64,000 nt of DNA from Rhizobiaceae bacterium (GCA_017644105.1 JAEPMD010000004.1:50562-114561); one strand, 5' to 3'. Positions 49,765-58,449 are shown, numbered from the stretch's first letter. A program made the numbers and translations. Notes: generated by a model from the letters alone, not told the origin.

Positions 49765-50247
49765 CTAGCCCGCGCTATCATCTTCCCAACGATAGCGAAA
49801 ATCACAATGGCTTTTGCCTTCCATTATGGTCTGTGTTCGATCCAGCTTGATCTTGGGATTATAGCCCGTGCAAAAGGTACCGTCCCGGCCGCAGGACAGG
49901 ATATGACCAATGTCAGCCAAATCCATCTCGCGATACATCTCAGCATATTTACAGCGTGTGACATTATAATGAACTTCATGCTCATCTTCTTTGAGCATCT
50001 CAACTTCCAATGCGCCACCCGCTTTCCATTGCGGCAATAATGCATGAAAACTATGAAGTGTCGCGTCACCCTCTTCGCTCTCAGCATAGGCGGCAGCTTG
50101 CTCGATGGAGTCTTTAGTGATTGCAGCTTGCAAAATAGAATTAGCTTCCGCCTTGCCTAGTCGGGCGGCCATTTCATCATAAATTGGCTTGATGATATTA
50201 GCCTCAATCCGGCGCTGCTCCAAAATAGGTAGATCTGTTTTCGCCAT
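49765..50247 (-). CDS. L-2-amino-thiazoline-4-carboxylate hydrolase-like protein
   Basis: 160 residues matching the ATC-hydrolase-like family, named after the enzyme that opens 2-amino-thiazoline-4-carboxylate on the way to cysteine; most members are uncharacterised. Recognisable are EANIIKPIYDEMAARLGKAEAN, LPQWKAGGALEVEML, HYNVTRCKYAEMYREMDLADIGHILSCGRDGTFCTGYNP and SHCDFRYRW, with conserved Cys and His. It begins 3 nt after the upstream VOC gene and is surely co-transcribed with it. Confidence 0.82.
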   Translation of the reverse strand: MAKTDLPILEQRRIEANIIKPIYDEMAARLGKAEANSILQAAITKDSIEQAAAYAESEEGDATLHSFHALLPQWKAGGALEVEMLKEDEHEVHYNVTRCKYAEMYREMDLADIGHILSCGRDGTFCTGYNPKIKLDRTQTIMEGKSHCDFRYRWEDDSAG

Positions 50248-50250
50248 TAT

Positions 50251-50625
50251 CTAAATCTCAAAATCGATGTGAATGTGATTACCATCGGGATCAAACACAT
50301 TATATTGGCGGATGCCGGCATTTGGTGGTTCGCCACAACGGTAGTCTATACCGCGTTCTTCCAAAAGCGCTTTAAACGCATCTTCATCAGTTGCGGAAAA
50401 GGCAAAATGTTCGAGTTTCAGATACGCCTCCGAACCCACTGCATCATCGCGCCCGACTTCAACCAGATGCACAACCGGATAATCGCCTGCATACATCCAA
50501 GCCCCGCCAAATGGAAAGTTTGGCCGCCATCCGGATTTTAATCCCAAAATGTCACTATACCATGCGATAAGTGCGTCTAACTGTGTGGTTTGAATATTGA
50601 CGTGATCAAGACGTTTAATGGTCAT
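50251..50625 (-). CDS. VOC family (glyoxalase-like) protein
   Basis: 124 residues. RLDHVNIQTTQLDALIAWYSDILGL begins the beta-alpha-beta-beta-beta module; LEHFAFSATDEDAFKALLEERGI and YNVFDPDGNHIHIDF complete it. His in DHVNI and Glu/Asp near the end could bind a metal. Substrate unknown. First gene of a two-gene unit with the ATC-hydrolase-like gene. Confidence 0.87.
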   Translation of the reverse strand: MTIKRLDHVNIQTTQLDALIAWYSDILGLKSGWRPNFPFGGAWMYAGDYPVVHLVEVGRDDAVGSEAYLKLEHFAFSATDEDAFKALLEERGIDYRCGEPPNAGIRQYNVFDPDGNHIHIDFEI

Positions 50626-50712
50626 AAGGATCTCTTACTTTGGTGTGATTGTGTCGTCAGATTATGTAATATTGATGTAATGACATCAATATCATAAAGC
50701 AGTACTTCAACG

Positions 50713-51333
50713 TTAAGTTAGGGTTCGTAATCCGTCAGATGTTTCGACCACTGCTTTAAATGCATGAGAACCTTCTGAGATGGAAATGCGATCATCCTGC
50801 AACGAACCTGCAAGATACTCTTGGATTAGCAATGCATCAGGATGCGAAATTTCAAAAGATTTCAAGCGACAGCCTCGTTTTCCCATATTGCCAGCTGGAT
50901 GCGCAATTTGCGGCCATTCAATGATTTGCGGAAAGGCCCCACCATAAGACAATAACCCGTCGTCTCGAACCGTAATTTGCCATTTAAGATCACCGCGCGT
51001 CATATCGATAATCTGACCATGCGCTTTATCGAAACTACCGCTAATATTAGAAGTGCCTAACAACCAGGCCCCAATTCTCGGCGTTCCATCAAATCGATCT
51101 AGACCAAACCAACGTGGCCTTTTGGGTGATGTCGCATCCGGGTCGATTGCAATTACTTCCAAAAATTCAGTCTCCCCCAAAGACAGCAAACGATTATGCG
51201 TTCCCATAATAGGATGCGCACCCCCTTGCGGCATCTCAATGCCTAGTTGTTGGCGCACATAGTCGACACCCTCGTCAAGATTGCGGGCGACAATTGCAAT
51301 GTGATCAAAAACAAGATTGGGGGAATTGGTCAT
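50713..51333 (-). CDS. Glyoxalase-like domain protein (Glyoxalase_3/VOC type)
   Basis: About 206 residues. LVFDHIAIVARNLDEGVDYVRQQLG and GTHNRLLSLGETEFLEVIAIDP are typical of the large glyoxalase-like family; the rest is a longer VOC variant. Start: ATG 51333 has AAAGG 4 nt upstream; the frame extends to ATG 51366, but that lies inside the rplS terminator, so the shorter protein is preferred. Separate from the small VOC gene by 87 nt. Substrate unknown. Confidence 0.82.
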   Translation of the reverse strand: MTNSPNLVFDHIAIVARNLDEGVDYVRQQLGIEMPQGGAHPIMGTHNRLLSLGETEFLEVIAIDPDATSPKRPRWFGLDRFDGTPRIGAWLLGTSNISGSFDKAHGQIIDMTRGDLKWQITVRDDGLLSYGGAFPQIIEWPQIAHPAGNMGKRGCRLKSFEISHPDALLIQEYLAGSLQDDRISISEGSHAFKAVVETSDGLRTLT

Positions 51334-51350
51334 GAGACCTTTTATCAAAT

Positions 51351-51380
51351 AAAAAAGCGCCGGCATATAGCCAGCGCTTT
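51351..51380 (-). terminator. rplS terminator
   Basis: On the minus strand AAAGCGCTGGC pairs with GCCGGCGCTTT (one C/A mismatch) around TATAT and is followed by TTTTTT. It ends the trmD-rplS transcript, 26 nt after the rplS stop. Confidence 0.88.
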
Positions 51381-51405
51381 CAAATCATTGAATTTTTGAA
51401 AAAGT

Positions 51406-51939
51406 CTATTCTTGAGCAGGTGCTTCAGCTGCTGCTGCTTCTTCGGCTGCTTTTGCTGCAGCTTCTTCAGCGGCTTTTTCCGCTGCAAGAGCTTGTGCTG
51501 CTGCCACTTTTTCTGCCTCAATACGTGCTTTTTCTTCGGCGATTGCTGCGCGTTCGGCATCATTAAGCTTGCGAGTACGTGTACCTGTATTTTCCACGAT
51601 ACGTGCAGATTTACCGCGACGACCACGAAGATAGTATAGTTTCGCGCGACGAACTTTACCGCGACGAACAACGATTACTTCTTCAACAAGTGGAGAATAA
51701 ATTGGGAATACACGCTCAACGCCTTCACCGTAAGAAATCTTACGAACTGTGAAGTTCTCGTTCAAACCGCCACCTGAGCGAGCGATACAAACACCTTCAT
51801 AAGCCTGAAGACGTGTGCGGTTGCCCTCTGTCACGCGAACCATTACGCGAACAGTGTCACCTGGTGAAAATTCTGGAAGAGTGCGTTTAGCTTCAATTTT
51901 TGCTTTTTGCTCAGCATCGAGCTGCTGGATAATATCCAT
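51406..51939 (-). CDS. rplS: Ribosomal protein L19 with Ala/Glu-rich C-terminal tail
   Basis: Large-subunit protein at the 30S-50S interface. 177 residues, against about 115-130 for most L19. The normal domain runs through [46 protein letters not shown] and [19 protein letters not shown]; from about residue 125 a tail follows, consisting almost only of Ala, Glu and Lys. Last gene of the ffh-rplS cluster, with a 202-nt leader containing an 8-bp hairpin. Confidence 0.97.
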   Translation of the reverse strand: MDIIQQLDAEQKAKIEAKRTLPEFSPGDTVRVMVRVTEGNRTRLQAYEGVCIARSGGGLNENFTVRKISYGEGVERVFPIYSPLVEEVIVVRRGKVRRAKLYYLRGRRGKSARIVENTGTRTRKLNDAERAAIAEEKARIEAEKVAAAQALAAEKAAEEAAAKAAEEAAAAEAPAQE

Positions 51940-51985
51940 AAGCTTTAACCTTTCATTCTTTTAGCGGTCAGAGCGCTTTCACTCA

Positions 51986-52009
51986 TCCTAAAGTCATCTT
52001 GCTTTAGGA
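51986..52009 (-). other. Hairpin in the rplS leader
   Basis: TCCTAAAG (51986-51993) and CTTTAGGA (52002-52009) pair perfectly around an 8-nt loop, about 47 nt before the rplS start. The 202-nt trmD-rplS gap is long for this cluster, so the stem may be part of a regulatory leader. Confidence 0.45.
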
Positions 52010-52141
52010 CTATGTCCGAAGACAGCAGCGTGTTCACCAAGCATTATCTTTAATGGTTGCGATCATCCATATTTTATCGACCGCGCTCGCTTATATTTCG
52101 AGTTGGCGGGTCAATACAGCATCTTGGCGGCTTTGTCACCC

Positions 52142-52843
52142 CTATTTTCTAGGTTTTTGCGTGTTTCTAGCCGTAATGAGATCAGGACGACGTTCGGCGG
52201 TCAACGCTTCCGATTGCGCCCTGCGCCATTCATCTATTTTCTTGTGATTGCCAGATAGCAAAACCTCAGGGATTTCACGGTCTTCAAACACTTGTGGCCG
52301 CGTATAATGCGGATGTTCCAGCAGATTGTCTTCAAAGCTCTCATAAGTGCCAGATTCATCATTACCCATCACCCCAGGCAAAAGGCGAATGATCGCATCC
52401 AACAGAATAAATGCCGCGGGTTCCCCACCGGATAAAATATAGTCCCCGATGGAGACTTCTTCCAAGTTTCGCGCTTCGATGACCCGTTGGTCAACGCCTT
52501 CAAAGCGCCCACAAACAATCACAACACCTTGACCAGCAGCTAGCTCGCGCACACGGGATTGTTTAAGCGGTTTGCCGCGCGGAGACATGAGCAATCGCGG
52601 GCGCCCATCTTCGGGCAGGCTATCAATTCCGCGCGCTAATACATCTGCGCGCAACACCATGCCAGCACCACCGCCAGACGGGGTATCATCGACATTGCGA
52701 TGCTTGCCTTCGGCAAAATCTCTTATGTTGATTGTATTGATCTTAACATCACCGCGTTTAATCGCCCGTCCGGACATAGAATGCCCCAAATGCCCGGGAA
52801 ACATGTCCGGGTACAGCGTTAATATGGACGCTTTAAAGCTCAT
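52142..52843 (-). CDS. trmD: tRNA (guanine37-N1)-methyltransferase TrmD
   Basis: SPOUT-class methyltransferase forming m1G37, needed for reading-frame maintenance. 233 residues. [11 protein letters not shown] at the start, [28 protein letters not shown], and the knotted SAM site [21 protein letters not shown] are intact, followed by the [17 protein letters not shown] region. It begins 2 nt after rimM, so translation is coupled. Confidence 0.97.
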   Translation of the reverse strand: MSFKASILTLYPDMFPGHLGHSMSGRAIKRGDVKINTINIRDFAEGKHRNVDDTPSGGGAGMVLRADVLARGIDSLPEDGRPRLLMSPRGKPLKQSRVRELAAGQGVVIVCGRFEGVDQRVIEARNLEEVSIGDYILSGGEPAAFILLDAIIRLLPGVMGNDESGTYESFEDNLLEHPHYTRPQVFEDREIPEVLLSGNHKKIDEWRRAQSEALTAERRPDLITARNTQKPRK

Positions 52844-52845
52844 GA

Positions 52846-53421
52846 TTAGCTTTCCGGTTTTGGATCATCGCCCTCTTCGGGCCATTCATCATCAGCTGAT
52901 GAACCATCATCGATCAATCCAGCTGCTTCTGGGTCAACAATGATCTTACCAGCTTTAATATTCACATCCACCACAGCTGTTTGGGTAAATGGAATGATCA
53001 CCGATTTCTCACCCTTGGCCTGCAATTCAATCAAATCACCACTGCCAAAGTCAAAGATCGCTTTGATAAAGCCCCAGCTTGCACCAAATTCGTCAACGGC
53101 TTCTAAGCCTTCAAGATCAGCATAAAAATATTCATCTTCATCAAGATCCGCGTCAGAAAGGTTTGCACGTTCTACAAATAAATCCGTGCCGTTTAACGCC
53201 TCTGCCGCATTGCGATCATTAACGCCCAAAAAGCGTACAACAACTATATTTTTGTGCGGTCTGATGTCCAGTACCTCAAACCTTTTGCCGTCTTTGGAAT
53301 ACAAAACGCCATAACCACCCAAAGCAACGGGATCATCCGTGTGAGATTTCACTCGCACTTCACCGCGCACACCTTGTGCCCGTCCTATCGTTCCCAGCAA
53401 AATTGGATTTTCAAGTTTCAT
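52846..53421 (-). CDS. rimM: Ribosome maturation factor RimM
   Basis: Binds S19 and assists 30S head maturation. 191 residues with two beta-barrel domains: [24 protein letters not shown] at the N-terminus and the PRC-barrel part [19 protein letters not shown] ... [25 protein letters not shown]. The C-terminus has an added acidic tail ([14 protein letters not shown]). Follows the NUDIX gene by 31 nt and precedes trmD by 2 nt. Confidence 0.96.
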   Translation of the reverse strand: MKLENPILLGTIGRAQGVRGEVRVKSHTDDPVALGGYGVLYSKDGKRFEVLDIRPHKNIVVVRFLGVNDRNAAEALNGTDLFVERANLSDADLDEDEYFYADLEGLEAVDEFGASWGFIKAIFDFGSGDLIELQAKGEKSVIIPFTQTAVVDVNIKAGKIIVDPEAAGLIDDGSSADDEWPEEGDDPKPES

Positions 53422-53452
53422 ATTACATTACCCAAATAACTTCAGGTGTCTC

Positions 53453-54025
53453 TTACAGCGCTTTTGGCTCAAGGGAAATTAAATTCGCATGGTTTAATGC
53501 GATCAACAAACAAGATATCTCAATAGAATGCTTGAACTTGTTCGAAGTTATCATTTCCAACACATCTGAAATTGGCATCAACTCGGTAATGATGAGTTCG
53601 GTTTCATCAAATTCTGGTTCCTGAATTTTAACAGCATCATGCACCAAAAATACATGAACACTATTGCTGTGATTTGCCGGATTGGGCGACAAGGACGTTA
53701 TGAACTCGAAATTATCCGCCGAAAAACCTGTTTCTTCTAAGAGCTCGCGTCGCGCCGTGCGTTCAAAATCTGTCTCCCCAGGCTCAACATTCCCGGCTGG
53801 AATTTCCCAGTCGATAACACCTGCGCCATGACGATATTGCTTGATCATGACGAGCTCATTTTCTGGCGTTAACACCACCATATTGACCCAATCAGGATAA
53901 TCCAGCACGTAATAAGGCGAGATATCTTGCCCAAATTGATCAACACAATGATCGGCGCGAACCTTTATCCATCTATCTTTTAAAGCATATTCAGATGAGA
54001 TGGTGTCCCATTTCTTTAAAGTCAT
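53453..54025 (-). CDS. NUDIX hydrolase, ADP-ribose pyrophosphatase-like
   Basis: 190 residues. The Nudix box is complete: GNVEPGETDFERTARRELLEETGF, with SLSPNPANHSNSVHVFLV after it as in ADP-ribose pyrophosphatases. Substrate probably ADP-ribose or a sugar nucleotide. It is inserted between rpsP and rimM, which normally adjoin in this cluster, and follows the rpsP terminator, so NUDIX-rimM-trmD-rplS may depend on read-through or a separate promoter. Confidence 0.88.
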   Translation of the reverse strand: MTLKKWDTISSEYALKDRWIKVRADHCVDQFGQDISPYYVLDYPDWVNMVVLTPENELVMIKQYRHGAGVIDWEIPAGNVEPGETDFERTARRELLEETGFSADNFEFITSLSPNPANHSNSVHVFLVHDAVKIQEPEFDETELIITELMPISDVLEMITSNKFKHSIEISCLLIALNHANLISLEPKAL

Positions 54026-54076
54026 GACTTGAACTCGCCTGTTTCAATTCGCCCGTTAAAATATACATTACTAAAA

Positions 54077-54107
54077 CAAAAAAGGCGGCACATCTGCGCC
54101 GCCTTTT
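54077..54107 (-). terminator. Terminator after rpsP
   Basis: On the minus strand AAAAGGCGGC pairs with GCCGCCTTTT around an 8-nt loop, followed by T6-G-T4. It lies about 24 nt after the rpsP stop and separates rpsP from the NUDIX-rimM-trmD genes. Confidence 0.85.
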
Positions 54108-54130
54108 GAAGAATTACAAAATGTAATTGC

Positions 54131-54544
54131 TTATTCTGCAGCAGCTTCCTCAGTTGCAGCTTCTGCTGCTTCTTCTTCAGCGGCAGCAGCAGCCTCTGCA
54201 GCAGCTTCTTCAGCTTTTGCAGCAGCTTCATCAACACGCTCTTGCGCTTTTTTACCCAATTTAGCTTTATTCGGGTTGTTGCGTGGCTCGCGCTTTAGAA
54301 GACCAGCTTCGTCAAGGAAACGGTGAACACGATCTGTTGGTTTCGCACCGCTTTCAAGCCAGAATTTTACGCGCTCTTCATTCAAACCAACACGGTTTTC
54401 ATTGTCTTTGCCCAACATTGGGTTCCAGTGACCGATTTGCTCGATGAAACGGCCATCACGTGGTGAACGCACGTCAGCGACGACGATGTGGTAGTAAGGA
54501 CGTTTTTTGGAGCCACCGCGGGCCAAACGAATTTTAGTTGCCAT
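54131..54544 (-). CDS. rpsP: Ribosomal protein S16 with Ala/Glu-rich C-terminal tail
   Basis: Small-subunit assembly protein. ATG 54544 is chosen: GAAGGA lies 7 nt upstream and [22 protein letters not shown] is the normal S16 start; the frame extends further but without support. About 137 residues: the S16 domain ([30 protein letters not shown]) and then a tail of about 45 residues rich in Ala and Glu, like that on L19. Confidence 0.97.
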   Translation of the reverse strand: MATKIRLARGGSKKRPYYHIVVADVRSPRDGRFIEQIGHWNPMLGKDNENRVGLNEERVKFWLESGAKPTDRVHRFLDEAGLLKREPRNNPNKAKLGKKAQERVDEAAAKAEEAAAEAAAAAEEEAAEAATEEAAAE

Positions 54545-54610
54545 TTTATTTTCCTTCTCTAATGACGTTTGATGCATCAATCTTTTGCATCGGATTTGTT
54601 GTCGCGAAGA

Positions 54611-54901
54611 TTATCCTCGCGCCTGTTTATGGTGCTGAATGACTTCCTTGATGATGAATTCAAGAAATTTCTCAGCGAAATCGGGGTCAAGGTTCGAACG
54701 TTCTGCCAAACGTCTTAACCGATCGATCTGTTCACCTTCACGCTTCGGATCCGAAGGCGGGAATTCGTGATTTGCTTTGAGCTTGCCCACTTCTTTGGTC
54801 ACGCGAAAACGCTCCGCCAAAATGTGCACTAGGGCTGCATCAAAATTATCGATAGATGCGCGCAATTCTAAAAGTTGGTCTATTGGAGATTGTTCGCTCA
54901 T
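54611..54901 (-). CDS. Chorismate mutase, AroQ class
   Basis: About 96 residues, helical. LLELRASIDNFDAALVHILAERFRVTKEVGKLKA carries AroQ catalytic Arg/Lys residues; DRLRRLAERSNLDPDFAEKFLEFIIKEVIQHHK is the C-terminal helix pair. Converts chorismate to prephenate for Phe/Tyr synthesis. ATG 54901 overlaps the stop of the GNAT gene (ATGA). Position between ffh and rpsP is standard in Rhizobiales, so this is probably the main housekeeping enzyme. Confidence 0.92.
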   Translation of the reverse strand: MSEQSPIDQLLELRASIDNFDAALVHILAERFRVTKEVGKLKANHEFPPSDPKREGEQIDRLRRLAERSNLDPDFAEKFLEFIIKEVIQHHKQARG

Positions 54902-55440
54902 GCGTACCTCTCTAAAAATTCTTCTTTTGGCAAGTGGCGCCAGATATCGCACGGCTTATCATTGATCACCGCGTTTTGTTTCTCATTTGTTGCGCCCAAC
55001 TTTTTGGCAAGATTTTGCGATGCAGGGTTTTTCTCATCAATCAAGCTAATCGCTATTGTCCAGCCCAAACGCTCATAGGCAAATTTAAGCGCGGCTGTAG
55101 CTGCCTCAATCGCATAACCTTTGCCTTGCGCAGATTTCAAAAAACCATAGCCAATTTCATTATCTGGCCAGCCTTCTGGGCGCCAAGGACCACAGAAACC
55201 AATTGTTTGACCCGAAGATTTCTCCTCAACGCAAAAAAGACCAAATCCGCGCAAAACCCAATGACCTAATATGCCTGCTAAAATCCGCCAAGCCTGATAG
55301 GCAGGCATCTGCCCACCAATAAAACGGGCAGTGTCTTCATCACCAAAAATCTCAGCGATAAAACCAAAGTCGCGCTCTTCAAAGCCGCGCAAGACGAGTC
55401 TATCCGTCTCAATACTTGGTATGTTGATGGAAAGGCTCAT
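54898..55440 (-). CDS. GNAT family N-acetyltransferase
   Basis: 180 residues of the RimJ/RimL-like acetyltransferase type. IETDRLVLRGFEERDFGFIAEIFGDEDTARFIGG at the start; IGFCGPWRPEGWPDNEIGYGFLKSAQGKGYAIEAA includes the acetyl-CoA-binding Q/RxxGxG/A-like motif (QGKGYA). Acceptor unknown. It begins 2 nt after the ffh stop and overlaps the chorismate mutase by 4 nt. Confidence 0.9.
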   Translation of the reverse strand: MSLSINIPSIETDRLVLRGFEERDFGFIAEIFGDEDTARFIGGQMPAYQAWRILAGILGHWVLRGFGLFCVEEKSSGQTIGFCGPWRPEGWPDNEIGYGFLKSAQGKGYAIEAATAALKFAYERLGWTIAISLIDEKNPASQNLAKKLGATNEKQNAVINDKPCDIWRHLPKEEFLERYA

Positions 55441-55442
55441 AT

Positions 55443-56990
55443 TTACTTCTTACCCTTTGGCAAACCAGGCAGACCCGGAAGGCCACCACCGCCCAAACCA
55501 GGCAATCCACCGCCAGGACCACCAAGACCTGCAGCTTTGGCTTGTTTTTGCAGCTCTTCGAGCTGTTTGGGATCCATATTGGACAGATCAGGCATGCCGC
55601 CCATCCCCCCAGGCATACCGCCACCCATTCCCGGCATGCCCATTTTGCCGCCGAGGGCGCCGAGCGCCTGCTTCATCATACCGCCGCCTTTTTTGCCGCC
55701 CATAGCTTTCATCATGTCACCCATTTGGCGATGCATTTTCAAAAGCTTGTTGATGTCGGCAGCCGTTGTGCCGGAACCTGCTGCAATGCGTTTCTTGCGA
55801 GAATTTTTCAAGAGCTCCGGATTGGTGCGCTCTTTCTTGGTCATGGATGAAATGATGGCAAGTTGACGATCAAAAATCTTGTCATCCAAACCGGCGGCAG
55901 CCATTTGATTTTTCATTTTACCCATACCAGGCATCATGCCCATAATGCCGCCCATGCCGCCCATGGACTTCATTTGAGTGAGCTGCTCGGCAAGATCGTT
56001 CATATCGAACTTTCCGGCCTTCATGCGTTTTGCCATATTCGCAGCTTTTTCAGCGTCAATGGTTTCAGCAGCTTTTTCAACGAGCGAGACGATATCGCCC
56101 ATGCCCAAAATACGGTCGGCAATACGCTTTGGATGGAACTCTTCAAGCGCATCCATCTTTTCGCCAACACCAATCAATTTGATCGGCTTACCAGTCACGG
56201 CACGCATTGAAAGCGCTGCACCGCCACGGCCATCACCATCCATACGCGTTAAAACAAGACCGGTAATGCCAACGCGATCATCAAAATTGCGTGCGAGGTT
56301 CACCGCATCCTGTCCCGTAAGGGAATCGGCAACAAGAAGAATTTCATGCGGATTGGCTTTGGTTTTGATATCCGCCATTTCCTGCATCAATGGCTCATCA
56401 ATGCTTGTGCGGCCCGCCGTATCCAAAATCACCACATCATGACCACCAAGCTTTGCGGCTTGCACAGCGCGTGCTGCGATATCTGTCGGCGATTGACCTT
56501 CGATAATTGGCAAAGTGTCGGTATCAGTTTGCTCACCCAATTGGCGCAATTGCTCTTGCGCTGCCGGACGGCGCGTATCAAGCGAAGCCATAAGGACTTT
56601 TTTACGGTCACGAGAAGCTAAACGCGCAGCAATCTTACCGGATGTTGTGGTCTTACCAGAACCTTGCAGACCGACCATCATAATCACAACAGGTGCCGGT
56701 GCATTTAGATCAATCGACACACCTTCCGTGCCGAGCATATCAACAAGTTCGTCATGCACGATTTTAACAACCATCTGCCCTGGCTTGATGGATTTTAAAA
56801 TCTCAGCGCCAACAGATTTTTCGCGAACCTTTTCAGTGAAATCGCGAACAACTTCCAAGGCCACATCAGCTTCCAACAATGCACGGCGCACCTCACGCAG
56901 AGCCATGGACACATCTTTATCAGATAGTGCACCTCTGCCTGTTAGGCCGTTTAAAATGGAACCCAAGCGGTCCTGAAGATTATCAAACAT
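55443..56990 (-). CDS. ffh: Signal recognition particle protein Ffh
   Basis: GTPase that targets nascent membrane proteins with 4.5S RNA. 515 residues from ATG 56990 (MFDNLQDRLGSIL); a GTG-led frame to 57074 is not part of the gene, and AAGGA lies about 12 nt upstream of ATG 56990. N domain, then G domain (GLQGSGKTTTSGKIA, DTAGRTSIDE, TRMDGDGRGGAAL) and a Met/Gly-rich M domain with GSGTTAADINKLLKMHRQMGDMMK; the end is very rich in Gly, Met and Pro. First gene of the cluster. Confidence 0.97.
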   Translation of the reverse strand: MFDNLQDRLGSILNGLTGRGALSDKDVSMALREVRRALLEADVALEVVRDFTEKVREKSVGAEILKSIKPGQMVVKIVHDELVDMLGTEGVSIDLNAPAPVVIMMVGLQGSGKTTTSGKIAARLASRDRKKVLMASLDTRRPAAQEQLRQLGEQTDTDTLPIIEGQSPTDIAARAVQAAKLGGHDVVILDTAGRTSIDEPLMQEMADIKTKANPHEILLVADSLTGQDAVNLARNFDDRVGITGLVLTRMDGDGRGGAALSMRAVTGKPIKLIGVGEKMDALEEFHPKRIADRILGMGDIVSLVEKAAETIDAEKAANMAKRMKAGKFDMNDLAEQLTQMKSMGGMGGIMGMMPGMGKMKNQMAAAGLDDKIFDRQLAIISSMTKKERTNPELLKNSRKKRIAAGSGTTAADINKLLKMHRQMGDMMKAMGGKKGGGMMKQALGALGGKMGMPGMGGGMPGGMGGMPDLSNMDPKQLEELQKQAKAAGLGGPGGGLPGLGGGGLPGLPGLPKGKK

Positions 56991-57227
56991 CTGCTTTATC
57001 GTCCTTTTTTCCGTAAAATCCAATGTGATCTTACTAAGAAAATCGTCATCCGCGGCACAAATTTCAACTTTCACCTTTGAAATTGATCAAACCAATGACC
57101 AAAGCCAAAACGCACCCGAGGGCGCAACGCGCTGTCGGATGTGAACCTTGGGGATCTCTTTATACCTTTTCGGGTCCCGGTCGGTGGCTTAGAGTTAAAA
57201 CTCGCAGCTTTCGGATATATGATGCGG

Positions 57228-57256
57228 CTTAAACAGCAATTGCGTGGATATGTCAA
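57228..57256 (-). promoter_or_regulatory. Candidate ffh promoter
   Basis: Minus strand: TTGACA (57251-57256, perfect -35) and TTTAAG (57228-57233) are 17 nt apart. Transcription would begin near 57221, leaving a leader of about 230 nt before ffh. I see no 4.5S RNA, tRNA or known riboswitch in 56991-57342; otherwise this 352-bp gap shows nothing recognisable. Confidence 0.5.
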
Positions 57257-57342
57257 GTTTATAGCGGGTTTCAGCAATCACGTGAGACTTATTATCAGAA
57301 GCATGAAATTGAAATCATAAATTCGCAACCCTATCTAGGAGC

Positions 57343-58338
57343 ATGAGCAAAAATCCATATTACCAAGGTCCGGTATCTGATCACTTTGACGGCACCTATT
57401 TTTTCAATCCAAATGGCACCCCTCCCGGCAGTTTCAAAGATCTGTTGAAATGGCGTTTTGCCGACAAAACCGACAAAACCTGGCCGGATGAGCAAAAAAG
57501 CCCGTTTGACCCTGCAAAACCCGATGTAGCGCTGGCGCAAGATGCCATGCGGCTGACCATGATTGGTCACGCGACATTTCTCATTCAAACCGGTGGGCTC
57601 AATATTTTAACCGATCCGGTCTGGTCATTTCGAACCAGTCCTTTCTCGTTTATTGGCCCCAAAAGACGCAATGTTCCGGGCGTAGCCATGGATGATCTAC
57701 CCAAGATTGATGTGATCCTGCTCACACATAATCATTATGATCATCTAGATTTGGCAACACTCAAACAGCTTCATCAAAAATTTGATCCCTTGGTCATCAC
57801 CCCGCTCGGCAATGATAAAATCGTTCATAAAGCCATCCCTAATATGAAGATCCAAACCGGTGATTGGGGTGATATCGCAGAATTTGCTAGCGTTAAGTTC
57901 CATTTCGAACCCTGCCATCACTGGTCAGCACGTGGTATGAATGATCGCCGAATGGCGTTATGGGCCGCCTTTGTGATCGAAGGCCTTGCGGGCAAACTTT
58001 ATCATATCGGCGATACCGGATTTCATGATGGGATTAATTATCGCGCAGCAAGTGAGAAACACGGCGAATTCCGAGCAAGTATCTTGCCGATTGGCGCCTA
58101 TGAACCACGCTGGTTCATGCAGCACCAACATCAAAACCCCTCAGAAGCGGTTGAAGGTTTTAAGCTTAGTAATTCAAAATATGCAGCTGGCCATCACTTC
58201 GGCACGTTCAAACTCACCAATGAAGCCATTCATGAGCCGGTTGAGCATTTAACCAGAGCCCTAGAACAAAGTTCGATTGAGCCTAATCGTTTCCGGCCAA
58301 TGCGCCCTGGTGAAGTTTGGGATATCCCAAAATCTTAG
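57343..58338 (+). CDS. MBL-fold metallo-hydrolase, NAPE-PLD/UlaG-like
   Basis: 331 residues. MTMIGHATFLIQTGGLNILTDPVWS, the metal-binding LLTHNHYDHLD (HxHxDH variant HNHYDH), FHFEPCHHWSARG, YHIGDTGFHDG and GHHFGTF form the di-metal site of the NAPE-phospholipase-D-like metallo-beta-lactamase group. Substrate unknown; possibly a phospholipid or lactone. AGGAG is only 1-2 nt before the ATG, closer than ideal. Transcribed before the IlvD/Edd gene but separated by a structured intergenic region. Confidence 0.87.
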   Translation: MSKNPYYQGPVSDHFDGTYFFNPNGTPPGSFKDLLKWRFADKTDKTWPDEQKSPFDPAKPDVALAQDAMRLTMIGHATFLIQTGGLNILTDPVWSFRTSPFSFIGPKRRNVPGVAMDDLPKIDVILLTHNHYDHLDLATLKQLHQKFDPLVITPLGNDKIVHKAIPNMKIQTGDWGDIAEFASVKFHFEPCHHWSARGMNDRRMALWAAFVIEGLAGKLYHIGDTGFHDGINYRAASEKHGEFRASILPIGAYEPRWFMQHQHQNPSEAVEGFKLSNSKYAAGHHFGTFKLTNEAIHEPVEHLTRALEQSSIEPNRFRPMRPGEVWDIPKS

Positions 58339-58390
58339 GACTAAAGACTTGGGTGTTTTGATCCATTTGCGACCCCAGCATCGATAAACT

Positions 58391-58449
58391 TGCAATATCT
58401 ACGTCAAAAAGTGCGACATTTTTGGCTTTTTTGACGAAAAAATATTGCA
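58391..58449 (+). other. Two-tier hairpin in the leader of the IlvD/Edd gene
   Basis: Outer stem TGCAATAT (58391-58398) with ATATTGCA (58442-58449); inner stem CGTCAAAAA (58402-58410) with TTTTTGACG (58428-58436). Both are perfect and nest. No typical terminator tail follows. Confidence 0.65.

Noticed and set aside
56991..57074. N-terminal extension of Ffh from a GTG at 57074
   Set aside because: MFDNLQDRLGSIL is the normal start of Ffh; the extension has no family support and its ribosome binding site would touch the start.
56991..57342. 4.5S/SRP RNA gene upstream of ffh
   Set aside because: The region was read for the conserved SRP tetraloop segment (GGUCAGG...GGAAGGGAGCAGC-like) and none was found.
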